Source: Siphonodentalium dalli (Eukaryota; Mollusca; Scaphopoda; Gadilida; Siphonodentaliidae). From it: a stretch of 64,000 nucleotides of DNA. Below are positions 50,972 through 60,098 of the stretch, in pieces. The first letter of the stretch is position 1, and each line of letters begins with the position of its first letter. The notes under the pieces are model-generated. The model was given only the letters and a program-made list of their open reading frames with translations, was not told the DNA's origin and made no database searches. The translations under genes were made by a program, and so were the position numbers. Location of the stretch: the NCBI GenBank assembly GCA_032622095.1, contig CP136066.1:105235319-105299318 (forward strand). The letters are read 5' to 3'.

Positions 50972-51237
50972 TAAACCTTCCATGACTGAAACATCCTCAA
51001 ATTGTTCGAAAACCCTGTGCCAATGCATTCTCTTATATATACGAGTCTCCCATTTATTGGGAGCCTCGCATATATAAGAGCATACATTGGCCTATCAATA
51101 TTTACCTTGACCTTACAGGCCAGTGCATTCTCTTATATATGCGAGGCTTCCTGTTGGAGACTCGCATATATAAAAGAGTGCACTGCCACATGATCCTAAA
51201 AGCTGCACCAGGGCAGCTCCCGTCATGAAAGGGTTAA
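50972..51237 (+). mobile_element. TTAA-type MITE with two internal hairpins, copy C
   Basis: The left end is TAAACCTTCCATGACTG (TTAA degraded to TAAA) and the right end CCGTCATGAAAGGGTTAA. It carries two CTCTTATATA-type hairpins (51020-51090, 51120-51186) separated by CAATATTTACCTTGACC, as in copy B. It interrupts a duplicated finger sequence; the neighbouring duplicate supplies an uninterrupted site (TGCTGCTTGAGGTGTCGCG). Confidence 0.8.
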
Positions 51238-51360
51238 TGTGTCGCGTGCAGCTCCATGTATACAATATTTAAATGTTTACTGAAGTTATCTATTCTGGCG
51301 AAGCGCTGACCACATTTATTACATCTGTTTCTTCGTGCAATGCTGCTTGAGGTGTCGCGC
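51238..51360 (-). pseudogene. Decayed zinc-finger copy (second tandem copy), overlapping the tail of the active exon
   Basis: In one minus-strand frame this reads CNKCGQRFARIDNFSKHLNI, a finger clearly duplicated from KCGRRFARIDNLSTHI about 124 bp away. The exon at 51290-51565 enters this duplicate in a different frame and stops in it at 51290. Confidence 0.7.
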
Positions 51361-51565
51361 GTAGCTCCGCAAGATGTACAGTATATATATGTGTACTGAG
51401 GTTATCTATTCTGGCGAAACGCCGCCCACATTTATAACACTGATTTGGTTTCTCCGCCCAATGCTGTTTCAGGTGTCGGGTGAGGTTGTGTTTCAGAGTG
51501 AAACTATTTCCACAAATATGGCACGCCAGAACGGCAGGGCTTGAATCCCCCTCGCCCACATAACT
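51290..51565 (-). CDS. C2H2 zinc-finger terminal exon (two fingers)
   Basis: Acceptor TTGTTTCTGTTTCAG, then phase 0 SYVGEGDSSPAVLACHICG. Ninety-one residues: finger 1 CHICGNSFTLKHNLTRHLKQH (X12, X3) and finger 2 CYKCGRRFARIDNLSTHIYTVH (X12, X4), followed by a 32-residue tail. The second half of the tail (ALHEETDVINVVSASPE) is a duplicated finger read out of frame. The upstream ATG at 51580 lies in the intron. It has the same orientation, phase and finger geometry as the exons at 561, 57297 and 61934. TTTATT at 51315-51320 would be an AATAAA inside the coding part. Role inferred: alternative DNA-binding C-terminus. Confidence 0.85.
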   Translation of the reverse strand, partial: SYVGEGDSSPAVLACHICGNSFTLKHNLTRHLKQHWAEKPNQCYKCGRRFARIDNLSTHIYTVHLAELRATPQAALHEETDVINVVSASPE

Positions 51566-51795
51566 CTGAAACAGAAACAAGGCGTGAATTTACTAAACTG
51601 GCTCAAACGTGACTACATGACTCGAATCTGCTCCATGGGTCAGGGGCAAATACAACTCCAAGAAGTAAACATACATGTACATGTGCATGCATAGATCACT
51701 CCCATTCAATGTGAGATGAATACACTGATGCGGTCTATTCGGAATCCTGAATACCAGAATACCAGTTAACAGAAAGTGTTGAATCCTTTGCACCA

Positions 51796-52625
51796 TCTAT
51801 TATATATTTTGGAAGATCTGTGTGTGTGTGTGTGAGGGTGTGTCTGTGTGTGTGTCTGTCTGTAATCGATGGACTCAAAAACGGCCGAGCCGATTTCGAT
51901 GAAACTTGGTATTTTCGGCCGGGGAGTGACATGGGCATATTAATTTGCCCGTGCGACGTGACCTTAACATCAGGTAATTTCAAGGTCAAACGCCCGAATA
52001 TCACGGGATTTCGATGTAACTTGGTGTGTGGGTGTATTTTCGGCCGGGGAGTGGCATAAACCTATTAATTTGCCCGTGCGACGTGACCATGACCTTGAAA
52101 TCGGGTCATTTCAAGGTCAAACGCCCGAATATCACAGAATTTCGATGAAACTTGGTATGTGGGGTTACTTTTGTATGGGGAGTATCATAAGCATATTAAT
52201 TTGCCCGTGCGACATGACCTTGAAATCGGGTCATTTCAAGGTCAAACGCCCGAATATCACGGGATTTCGATGAAACTTGGTATGTGGGAATACTTTCGTA
52301 TGGGGAGTCTCATAAGCATATCCATTTGCCTGTGCGATGTGACCTTGAAATCGGGTCAATTCAAGGTCAAATCGCCAATTTTGATTGTATTTTGACGAAA
52401 TTTTATACATATGGTTACTTTTGTCCACTGGGTGTTTTGGACGGGTCAAATCGTGACCCCGACCTGACCTTGACCTTCAAAATGATCAATTCAAGGTCAA
52501 ATCGGGTACTTTTGTCGGGTACTTTTGTTCGGGCAGTGTTTTGGACGGGTCAAAAAGACCTGACCTTGGCCTTCAAAATAGACAATTCAAGGTCAAAGCC
52601 CGGACGAAGTCGGGTCACATTCTAG
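51796..52625 (+). mobile_element. Non-autonomous Helitron-like element
   Basis: 5' end A^TCTATTATATATTTTGG. 3' end CCCGGACGAAGTCGGG (hairpin), TCACATT, then CTAG^T. Insertion between A and T, a TC start, and a hairpin about 8 nt before CTAG match the Helitron rule. Inside are a (TG)n tract and about four ~120-bp repeats built on TTTCGATGAAACTTGGTAT, TGACCTTGAAATCGGGTCA and TCAAGGTCAAA. No transposase. Frames of 70-110 codons across it are repeat by-products. Confidence 0.8.
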
Positions 52626-52998
52626 TATCATATATTTCACGAATTTGCTGAAGTAATATCGACAACTTAATCATATCAAGAGGTATTGGACTGAATTACA
52701 TCAAAATATTTCATTCGGGGTGGAAGATAATCCAAATTTTTGCAGTTTCAGTTATTGTACAATATGCATACAAACATTTTTATTGAATCCTGAATACTGT
52801 CAACAATTTGGTATACATATGAAAATGGTCTATTTCTTTGATGAAATCACAAAGTTCAAATTTCGAAGATCTTTTTTCAGCTCAGAAGCTTTGTCCTTAA
52901 TGTGGCATGTAAATTGAAAACTTGAGCTGCATTTTGGAGACAAATTGGTGTAACATATCATTTCAAATGGTAGAGGAGGCTGTTTCTTTACATATACA
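52626..52998. other. No gene seen
   Basis: AT-rich spacer between two elements; no recognisable content. Confidence 0.4.
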
Positions 52999-53205
52999 TT
53001 AACCCTTTTTATACTGAATTGATTCACCCTTTCAGTTATAAAAGTATACATTGGAATGGTCTAATAATCATTTGGAGGGGTGTTCAGGTAACAAAATCAG
53101 ACAACAGCGAGAAAAACAGATAATACAAGAGCAGAATCATTGAATGATTCATACTAAGGGAACTAGTCTCCTCAACAGGTATTTTAATAGTATAAAAAGG
53201 GTTAA
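52999..53205 (+). mobile_element. TTAA-type MITE related to the satellite unit
   Basis: TTAA flanks both ends. Termini are CCCTTTTTATACT and AGTATAAAAAGGG. The interior contains GTTATAAAAGTATACATTGG, then AATGGTCTAATAATCATTTGG, GAGGGGTGTTCAGG and a GCAGAATCATTG stretch. These match, in order, the core of the satellite units (ACATTGGAATGGTCTATAAT, TCATTTGGAGGG, GTGCAGAAGGATT). It lacks the long palindrome. A single, unexpanded relative of the array. Confidence 0.8.
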
Positions 53206-53411
53206 CTATACTTAAAGATGGTATGACCAAAGTCCCAATTTATAGCAGACAAATGACATGAATTTTGGATCGTGGAGCAGTTTATTTTAGTTATGCCAAA
53301 AGTATAATATAGTGGTTTTTTTGTTGGAAAATGACTAGCCAAGGAGTTCAAAATTTTGTATAGCATCATCATCATCAGTTGCAAATTGCTGAATTGCCAT
53401 ATTAAACAATT

Positions 53412-53585
53412 ATTCCAGAATAGGGGTGCTTGCATGGTCTCAATGTGACCATTCAGAGTATTGATTTCTGTGTAGGATGCAGCTCAGATTAATCTGAGGA
53501 CTGGTTTGATATTTTGATTACATGTATATGGTTTCTTCGATGTCGCTGTTTAATAGTTCTGCTTCATGCAAGGTGTCGAGGCATG
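53412..53585 (-). pseudogene. Decayed copy of the 57297-57506 finger exon
   Basis: Stretches such as AATAGGGGTGCTTG and GGTTTCTTCGATGTCGCTGT are shared with 57297-57506 in the same order and orientation (the minus strand encodes RHRRNH in both). Here the frame is broken, the Cys pair of the second finger is lost (CAGTGTTCTCAGTGC replaced by CAGTCCTCAGATTAA), and small insertions are present. An old tandem duplicate about 3.9 kb away. Confidence 0.75.
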
Positions 53586-54460
53586 TATTGTTTTAATATT
53601 TTTTATTGTGATCATTCTCATGATATGTACATGTATATAAGTGATACAGAACATACAAATTAATTTTAAAACAGTTGGGTAACAGATTACTAAATCATAT
53701 AATGTACTCTTCAGAATTTATATCTTCTGTTTTTGAATGATTATGTCAGTTTCTGTGATTCAATGATAAAAGATAACATTTCTTTGTATTCAATATTCAC
53801 TAATTCAGTAATTTTTTAGAATGTTGCAATTTTGTATACATGTTAAGAGGAGAGGCCAATAGATGTTTAACCCCTCCTTTGGTGATTGTAAATAGATATG
53901 ATCGGAATTAGATTACCACAGCATAATGTAATTATGTTATGTTATGTTAGAAGTACCTGTTCATGGAATTATACATTATGTAGTTCGCCCACTGAGACAT
54001 CTATACACTCGTACTAGTAGATCAATCGAAAAAACAACGTTGATGGCATATATAATAACATTGGAATACCATAGGACCCTTAACCTGAGATAATCGAACA
54101 CAGTCCACATGGACGCCGGGAGCACCAAAGGGCAACGGGGCAAACCAGTCAGGAGGGCACTTTTCGGGTACCCCTGGGTCAGTGCAAGGGGGGCAAGTGA
54201 CCCTGCATGCTCCCCTTCTCCGCCATCCCTGACAGTCCATACCATGGTGGTCAGTATAGCTTTCAAGAAAAATAGTTTAGACCATACAAAAGTGTTATCT
54301 ATATATTGTTTATACATCCATAATATGATGATGATGCTGGCCAATATGACACCGAAACAGATTACTACAGTTCATATAAAAGAGAGTAAGTAGCACTCAA
54401 TAAAAAAAATTCAGACTTTACAATGTTTTAGTAGCTGGGACGCTAAACTCCATATAACCT
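53586..54460. other. No gene seen; one GC-rich patch
   Basis: Mostly AT-rich. At about 54100-54240 a markedly GC-rich patch is open in several frames. It matches nothing I recognise and could be a fragment of an unrelated repeat. Confidence 0.4.
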
Positions 54461-54979
54461 TTAAAGATACGGGCGGCGTTGGCGGTGGGTATGCTGTTAA
54501 AATATTCACCTCCGTCAAAAACCGCCATAAACAGAAGGAATAGTAAGATATAGACAGACTTTGTTCTTATGCCAATCAGAAATATGGCATAAACAGTATG
54601 TTATTGTCAATTTTTCCCATTTGTTGTGTAAACAAAAGCAAAAAACGTTACGTTTCCTGGCTTTTGTTTAGATCCGGATATGGTAAACATAAAGAGCGTT
54701 ATTTGTTAGTTTTCCTAATATGGAAATAATAAAGAGCGTTTATATCATTTTTGTGTGATAAACAATAGAATTGCGCTGTAAACAGAAGCACAACTTCTGT
54801 AACACGAGTAGTCTCTTGTTTACGTACACCATCGTACGTCTTGACGACAATATACTATTTACGTGCTGATTATGTTTGGCATATGAGCGGAACTGTATAT
54901 ATATTTTGGTGTTCCTACTGTTGATGGCGATTTGAACAAATATAAATATTTCTGCAACGAACGCCGCCCGTGCCTTTAA
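54461..54979. mobile_element. Long-arm foldback MITE (AAAGRYACGGGCGGCG), copy 1
   Basis: TTAAAGATACGGGCGGCGTT at the left is mirrored by ACGCCGCCCGTGCCTTTAA at the right. Arms of roughly 150 nt contain TATGCTG, AACAGAAGGAATAG and AACAGTATGTTATTGTC, with mirrored forms including GTTTGGCATATGAG and GACAATATACTATTTACG. The centre holds inverted CTTTTGTTTA/TAAACAAAAGC copies. Non-coding. Related to 61417-61795. Confidence 0.7.
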
Positions 54980-55451
54980 TGTTAATCTGCTAAGTGCTCT
55001 GTGGCCCCTATAATTCAAACAACCATGACAATATGAATAAATTGGAAGCTATGGTTCTGGCAATAACCCACACCAACATCTGCCATCTTGGGCTGGAGAA
55101 TTTTTTTTTTAAGTACTTATTTGATTGAGTGTTTATCTGAGCCTTATTTTGCCTCCTGTCTAGGACCCCCTGACATGATGAACTGATAACAGCCCTAAAT
55201 GCTCCATTGTAATAAATAGATATTGTTCATACATACACATGTAGTATAGCATTGATTTCTGTTCTTGAGAAGAAATCCAATAAAAGCCCCATAGCCTTCA
55301 ATGTTAAACTTCTGACCCCTCAGTGGCCCCTAAAAATCACTCAACCATGACCCTATGAACAAATTATAACCTGGGTATATTATAATAACATTCCCTATCA
55401 AGTATTGAGGAAATCCTTCCCAGTTTATGATATGCAATAGCTAAAAGTAGC
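54980..55451. repeat. Two diverged direct repeats, no gene
   Basis: GTGGCCCCTATAATTCAAAC, then AACCATGACAATATGAA, near 55000-55040. These recur as GTGGCCCCTAAAAATCACTC, then AACCATGACCCTATGAA, near 55325-55360, about 320 bp apart. No ORF. Confidence 0.5.
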
Positions 55452-55698
55452 TTAACCCTTTGAGTGCCAGGTCGATTTTTGTATCAACCCATATACCCTG
55501 TGCCAATGCATTCTCTTATATATGCGAGTCGACCATAGGTCGCCTCGCATATATAAGAGAATGCATTGGCCTAACAATTTTTTTTATTTTTTTTTTACAA
55601 TTTTTTACAATTTTAATAATTTATTCTTATATTCTTTAACAGACTTATTTTGTAGGTTTAGGGCCGATGAGATCGGCCCCTGGCACTCAAAGGGTTAA
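55452..55698 (-). mobile_element. TTAA-type MITE with internal hairpin, reverse-oriented twin of copy A
   Basis: TTAA-flanked, with CCCTTTGAGTGCCAGG and CCTGGCACTCAAAGGG termini. It contains the 55503-55569 hairpin and the same internal AT-rich and GGGCCGATGAGATCGGCCC segments as 4354-4601, in opposite orientation. The two copies are nearly identical over 247 bp, implying recent movement. Confidence 0.85.
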
Positions 55699-55806
55699 TT
55701 CAATAAATCAAATTGGTCTCCAGGCCTTAAAGTTCTCTTTTTTCTCACAGTGGGAAGCCTGTTATCATCAGGAATTCTCAAATCTGGATAATTCTAACTT
55801 CTAAGT

Positions 55807-56190
55807 TGAAAAGGGCCACAACTCCAGTAAAAATAATCTGATCAAACCCATATTCAAACTCGATCCGTATTTAGGCTGAGAAATTCACGTTCCAAATTTG
55901 GTTCCGATCAGATAAAAAATGAGTTATTGCAGGACGCGTGAATTCTAAGTAAAAAAAAAAGGGCATATCTCTGTAAAAAAAAAAATCTCAATCAGTATTT
56001 TGGGCTGAGAAACTCACATATAAAAATTTGGTTCCGATGTTTGAGTTATCGCAGCATGAGTAAATTCTGAGTAAAAAAGGACAATAACGCTGTAAATTAA
56101 AAACACAAATTTCTATTTTGGGCTGAGAAACTCATATACAAAATTTGGTTCCGTCGAGAGTTTGGGTTATTGCGCCATGCGTCAAGTGTC
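55807..56190. repeat. Three tandem ~120-140-bp repeats
   Basis: Each carries TTTNGGCTGAGAAAYTCA and AAATTTGGTTCCGATC-like text, then GAGTTATTGCAGNANGCGTG. They are followed by a GACAGACGGACAAACGAC-type purine-rich tail. Resembles internal repeats of a non-autonomous element. Non-coding. Confidence 0.6.
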
Positions 56191-56344
56191 TATGGACAGA
56201 TGGACAGGCAGTCGGTCATGACGGCACGACAGACAGACGGACAAACGACGAGTGGTCATTCCGGACGTCAACACTGTGTGTACCATATAAAATACTATAT
56301 TGCATACATTTCTCTTGCCGCTCAGCATTATCAGACAATAATAA

Positions 56345-56596
56345 TTAATCCATATTCAAAGAGAAATCTAATTGAGTCCCATAAATCTTGGAAAAATTTT
56401 CCAGGAAGGAAGGAATCAATTCAATCTCTCGGTCAAGGCTCAAAATAAGTGGCCGGTCATGGTCATTGTCCGATGAAAAATAGCTTATGTCCAGTGCACT
56501 TCTGTATCTGTCGGACAGTTTGACCAATGCATATTTTAAAACAATCTGTATCTGTTTGAGTACGGCCACGGAGCCACTACTGGCCAAATAGGACAT
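56345..56596 (-). CDS. Unrecognised 83-codon ORF, possibly a terminal exon
   Basis: The minus-strand frame MSYLASSGSVAVLKQIQIVL ... LDISYFSSDNDHDRPLIL ... FSLNMD has a protein-like composition: alternating hydrophobic residues, an acidic DNDHD patch and no low complexity. It overlaps no repeat I recognise. A CAG within CTATTTGGCCAG, just inside the start, could be an acceptor. No known domain; it may be chance or a fragment of an element. Confidence 0.2.
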   Translation of the reverse strand: MSYLASSGSVAVLKQIQIVLKYALVKLSDRYRSALDISYFSSDNDHDRPLILSLDREIELIPSFLENFSKIYGTQLDFSLNMD

Positions 56597-57064
56597 TGAA
56601 AGTAAAAAATAGTGAATATAATTATGTTGTTTGTGAATTACATGTGTATTTATTAATCGAAGTAAAGTTTTTGAACTTTTGAAAACAAAAATAACATAGG
56701 TTTTTCCCAGGTGGCGATTGGACGCTCACTAAAATAATTTGTCGATTGTAAATTTAAATACTCTCATACAGTATATCTGAAAAATGACAGGCACCATTTT
56801 GAAATGACCAACACCATCAATTTGGTGCCTGTCATTTTGACAGGCAGAATTGTTTTTTATTTTGAGCCTTGCTCTCGGTTAATTTGCAGATACTCAATAA
56901 GCACTATAATTTTGGATCATTGTTAAAAAGAATATAGCATAAATTCAACCTATTGTCTCGGTCTCCATTTATTTCAAAGAGCCCTTTTCATCTAGAATAT
57001 TTTGTAGTTTCAATAAAATTGTCTTTGAATTAGGGCATTCATTTCAAGATGTTTGTATGGTGTA
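56597..57064. other. Probable 3' flank of the 57297-57506 exon; one short inverted repeat
   Basis: AAAATGACAGGCACCA / TGGTGCCTGTCATTTT form an inverted repeat at 56781-56839. TTTATT at 56968-56973 (AATAAA on the minus strand) is a possible distal poly(A) signal for the exon at 57297. No gene. Confidence 0.4.
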
Positions 57065-57276
57065 TAGTAATGCCCTAAATAATCAACTCCTTAACCACAG
57101 CAGAATTATGGGTAACTTTTCAGGATTTAGTCGGAAATATGGCTTGTTGCCATTCATCGGAAAATTCTCACTGAGAGCTTTCTGATGAATGGCAATAAGC
57201 CATATTTCCGACTAAATCCTGAAAAATTACCCACAATTCTGCTGTGGTTGAGGAGTCGATTATTTAGGGCATTAAT
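57065..57276. mobile_element. CAGTAATGC foldback MITE, copy 4, just past a finger-exon stop codon
   Basis: TAGTAATGCCCTAAATAATC ... GATTATTTAGGGCATTA, arms ~100 nt. Terminal bases are slightly decayed. Its edge is about 20 bp from the stop codon of the 57297-57506 exon, so it would be in the 3' UTR. Confidence 0.8.
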
Positions 57277-57296
57277 ATATAGGGAACAGGGCATCT

Positions 57297-57506
57297 CTAA
57301 TCAGAAGGCAGGGAGATTATCCCACAATAGGGGTGCTTGCCCTCAATATGACACTTCAAACTGTCGATTCGTGTGTATGATGCCCCGCACTGAGAACACT
57401 GGTGTGGTTTTTTGATTATATGGTTTCTTCGATGTCGCTGTAAGTTCTGCTTCAAGGTGTATGTTGAGCCACAGACATCACATGCGTATCCACCCTGACG
57501 AACACG
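57297..57506 (-). CDS. C2H2 zinc-finger terminal exon (two fingers), no in-frame start
   Basis: The acceptor TTCCCTTTCAG is followed in phase 0 by RVRQGGYACDVCGSTYTLKQ. The exon encodes 69 residues: finger 1 CDVCGSTYTLKQNLQRHRRNH (X12, X3) and finger 2 CSQCGASYTRIDSLKCHIEGKH (X12, X4), joined by IIKKPHQ, with a short tail YCGIISLPSD and stop. It has no methionine, as expected of an internal-start exon, and so is missed by ATG-based ORF finding. A decayed paralogue lies at 53412-53585. A foldback MITE abuts its 3' end. Function inferred: alternative DNA-binding end of a transcription factor. Confidence 0.85.
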   Translation of the reverse strand, partial: RVRQGGYACDVCGSTYTLKQNLQRHRRNHIIKKPHQCSQCGASYTRIDSLKCHIEGKHPYCGIISLPSD

Positions 57507-57908
57507 CTGAAAGGGAAACAGAACCTAACATTCAGTGTTCGTCCAGCGGAGGAGTAAAAAAAAAAAATCTAATCAAGTATGGCTGGAGAGGTTTAATACT
57601 ACGTTTTGAGATTTTTGCAGCTTTCGACCAGGAACCCATCTATTCAACAAGAGACATTGAGTGCGCGCAAATAAACAGACATGTGAGTCACAAAAGCAAT
57701 GGCGGACAACAAAGATACCAATTATCATTCACTAGTCAGTTATATCAACTTTAAACTCTGAGATGAAAATCATTCATTAAAATGTACTTTTACTTTCATG
57801 AACTAGAAATTTAGACATTTGCTGTCAAATTTCGTGCAATAGACTGTTCCTTGTCTTTGTTCACCACAAAATTGAAAACCTAGTAACCGGACCCTTTCTG
57901 CGCAAGTA
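57507..57908. other. Intron-like, no gene seen
   Basis: Upstream side of the 57297-57506 exon. The plus-strand frame at 57461-57754 has no domain. Confidence 0.4.
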
Positions 57909-58104
57909 CAGTAATGCCCTAAATAATCGACTCCTTAACCACAGCAGAATTATGGGTAACTTTTCAGGATTAAGTCGGAAATATGGCTTGTTGCCATTCA
58001 TCGGAAAGCTCTCAGTGAATGGCAAGCCATATTTCCGACTAAATCCTGAAAAGTTACCCATAATTCTGCTCTGGTTGAGAAGTCGATTATTTAGGGCATT
58101 ACTG
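57909..58104. mobile_element. CAGTAATGC foldback MITE, copy 5
   Basis: TA-flanked; CAGTAATGCCCTAAATAATC ... GGGCATTACTG. The centre is shortened (CTCTCAGTGAATGGC). Confidence 0.85.
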
Positions 58105-58593
58105 TATCGTGATTACTGTGGGTGATTGTTCAAGGACAAAAGCATTTTATTCAGCAGCTCAAAATTTTTTAAATTAGATTGTCTATTTCTAGCTTTGTTT
58201 GGAGTTGTAAATCTTTATAACATGAGGAGAAGTCCTACCCTTTGTTCATAAATCAAGAGAGTTTGTGTGAATTGGTAATTTAGGAGTAATGTATTTCGAA
58301 AACAAAGATGAAATTGGGTCCATTTTCAGCTGCTGTCGTTGCCCAAAACATCCGTTATGACAAGTGATGCTCCAATAAAAGTGGGAAAACTTCTATTATT
58401 GACCTCAAGCATTGACAGATTATAACCGCCTACAAAAATTCTTTATTCTCATGACTACGTCTGTGGCAGGAACATATCATCCATTGAGATAGATACATGT
58501 ATGTTCTATTTCCAAACAAAGGCTGTGCAATATTCACCATCAGTTTCTTTAACCAACAGTGAGACATAACATATGAAAGTGTCAATGACAATG
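58105..58593. other. No gene seen
   Basis: AT-rich sequence with no recognisable ORF. A run of about 13 G lies just past it near 58611-58623. Confidence 0.4.
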
Positions 58594-59256
58594 TAGCTCA
58601 ACTTGGATTTTGGGGGGGGGGGGGTAATTTCATTGTTACAGTTAATAGAGCAATTGAGAATGCAGAAAGTTTAAATGTCTAAGTAATATTAGATGTCAAC
58701 ATGAAGATTTATGATATATATAAAGTAAAATCCAAGATGGTTGCTGGTGGCCATGTTTTTAAATGAAATTCGGAAAAATTTGATGGCTCCCATTTCGACT
58801 TCACCCCGAAGATCCATATGAAGTTTGGTGACGATCAGATGAATGATGTGGTCTGTAGAGTGTGCCAAAGGTTTAGTCAGTAAAATCCAAGATGGCCGGT
58901 GGCAGCCATGTTTTTTAACGTATTTTGGTTAAAATAAGAGGCTACCATCTAAAACGTCACCCTGATGATCCATATGAAGTTTGGGGATGATCGGGTGTGA
59001 GATGAGGGCAGCAGGGTGTGCCATATGGATTCAAATTTAAAATCAAAGATGGCTGCTGGTGGCCATGTTTTTTAGCGAATTTCAATCAAAATAGGAGGCT
59101 CACATTTAGAGGTCACCCCAGAGATCCATATCAAGTTTGGTGACGATCTGATGAGAGATGTGACCTGTAGGGTGAGCTAACGGAAATTGTTGATGGACGA
59201 ATGACAGACCCCAAACCATGGCAATAGCTCAAACTTGACTTTGTCAAGTTGAGCTA
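58594..59256. mobile_element. Element with TAGCTCAACTTG / CAAGTTGAGCTA ends and three internal repeats
   Basis: Short inverted ends enclose three ~150-bp tandem repeats, each with TCCAAGATGGCYGSTGG-like, GCCATGTTTTTT-like and GATCCATATGAAGTTTGG segments, then CCAAACCATGGCAATAGCTC. Similar TTGAGCTA-ending repeats are, from memory, abundant in bivalves. Non-coding. Confidence 0.6.
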
Positions 59257-59287
59257 ACTAGTAGTCCACTGTAATCCATATGTTATA

Positions 59288-59568
59288 CAGTAATGCTCTA
59301 AGTAATCGACTTCTTAACCACAGCAGAATTATGGGTAACTTTTCAGGATTAGTCGGAAATATGGCTTGTTGCCATTCATCAGAAAGCTCTCAGGGAGAGC
59401 TTTCCGATGAATGGCAACAAGCCATATTTCCGGCTTGTTGCCATTCATCAGAAAGCTCTCAGGGAGAGCTTTCCGATGAATGGCAACAAGCCATATTTCC
59501 GACTAAATCCTGAAAAGTTACCCATAATTCTGCTGTGGTTAAAAAGTCGATTACTTAGGGCATTACTG
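59288..59568. mobile_element. CAGTAATGC foldback MITE, copy 6, with duplicated centre
   Basis: TA-flanked, with termini CAGTAATGCTCTAAGTAATC and GGGCATTACTG. The central hairpin segment (TTGCCATTCATCAGAAAGCT / AGCTTTCCGATGAATGGCAA) occurs twice in tandem, making the copy ~70 bp longer than its relatives. Confidence 0.85.
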
Positions 59569-59989
59569 TAGGTGCCGTTTTAATATTACCAAATTTGTAT
59601 ATAATCTTTTATGTATCATGATACATGCGCACATCATGCATTGTTTTATTAAAGCTTTTAATTGGTTAACTGGAATGTGTGTCAATGTGTATGCTCGTGA
59701 TAGCATGAACGCTAGTGTCACCATGCACACGGATTATCACTCACCCTGTAACTGGTGGGAAATTAGATCGGTCTGGGGTGTCAGCCGTTCACTGGTATTT
59801 GAAATGGTCAGATGTCAGATGATTCTCCATTATTAGATATTATTTTGAGATACAAACTTAATTATAAGGATTATATTAGCTGTGCTAGGCCAAATTATTC
59901 AGTTGATCTTTTAAAATATACCTTATTGACCCTCAAACTGTGTTGTTGGACTTAGCTATAGTAAATTTAGGTAACACATAATACCACCA
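59569..59989. other. No gene seen
   Basis: A 72-codon plus-strand frame at 59618-59836 has no domain. AT-rich sequence otherwise. Confidence 0.4.
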
Positions 59990-60098
59990 CCCCTGCTCAG
60001 TGGTCCTGCTAAAATGCTATGATGCCCTAACAGCATCATAGCAATTCAGTGGGACCCAACCACATCATAGCAAATTAGCAGGACCACTTGACCAGGGG
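59990..60098. repeat. Compact inverted repeat
   Basis: CCCTGCTCAGTGGTCCTGCT at the left mirrors AGCAGGACCACTTGACCAGG at the right, with ATGCTATGATG/CATCATAGC continuing the stem. A third partial copy (CATCATAGCAATTCAGTGGG) lies inside. MITE-like. Confidence 0.6.

Noticed and set aside
51820..52625. Series of 70-113-codon ORFs in several frames
   Set aside because: They arise from the internal tandem repeats of the Helitron-like element.
54013..54344. Cysteine/proline-rich minus-strand ORFs over a GC-rich patch
   Set aside because: Two frames are open over the same bases because of base composition, and no domain is visible.
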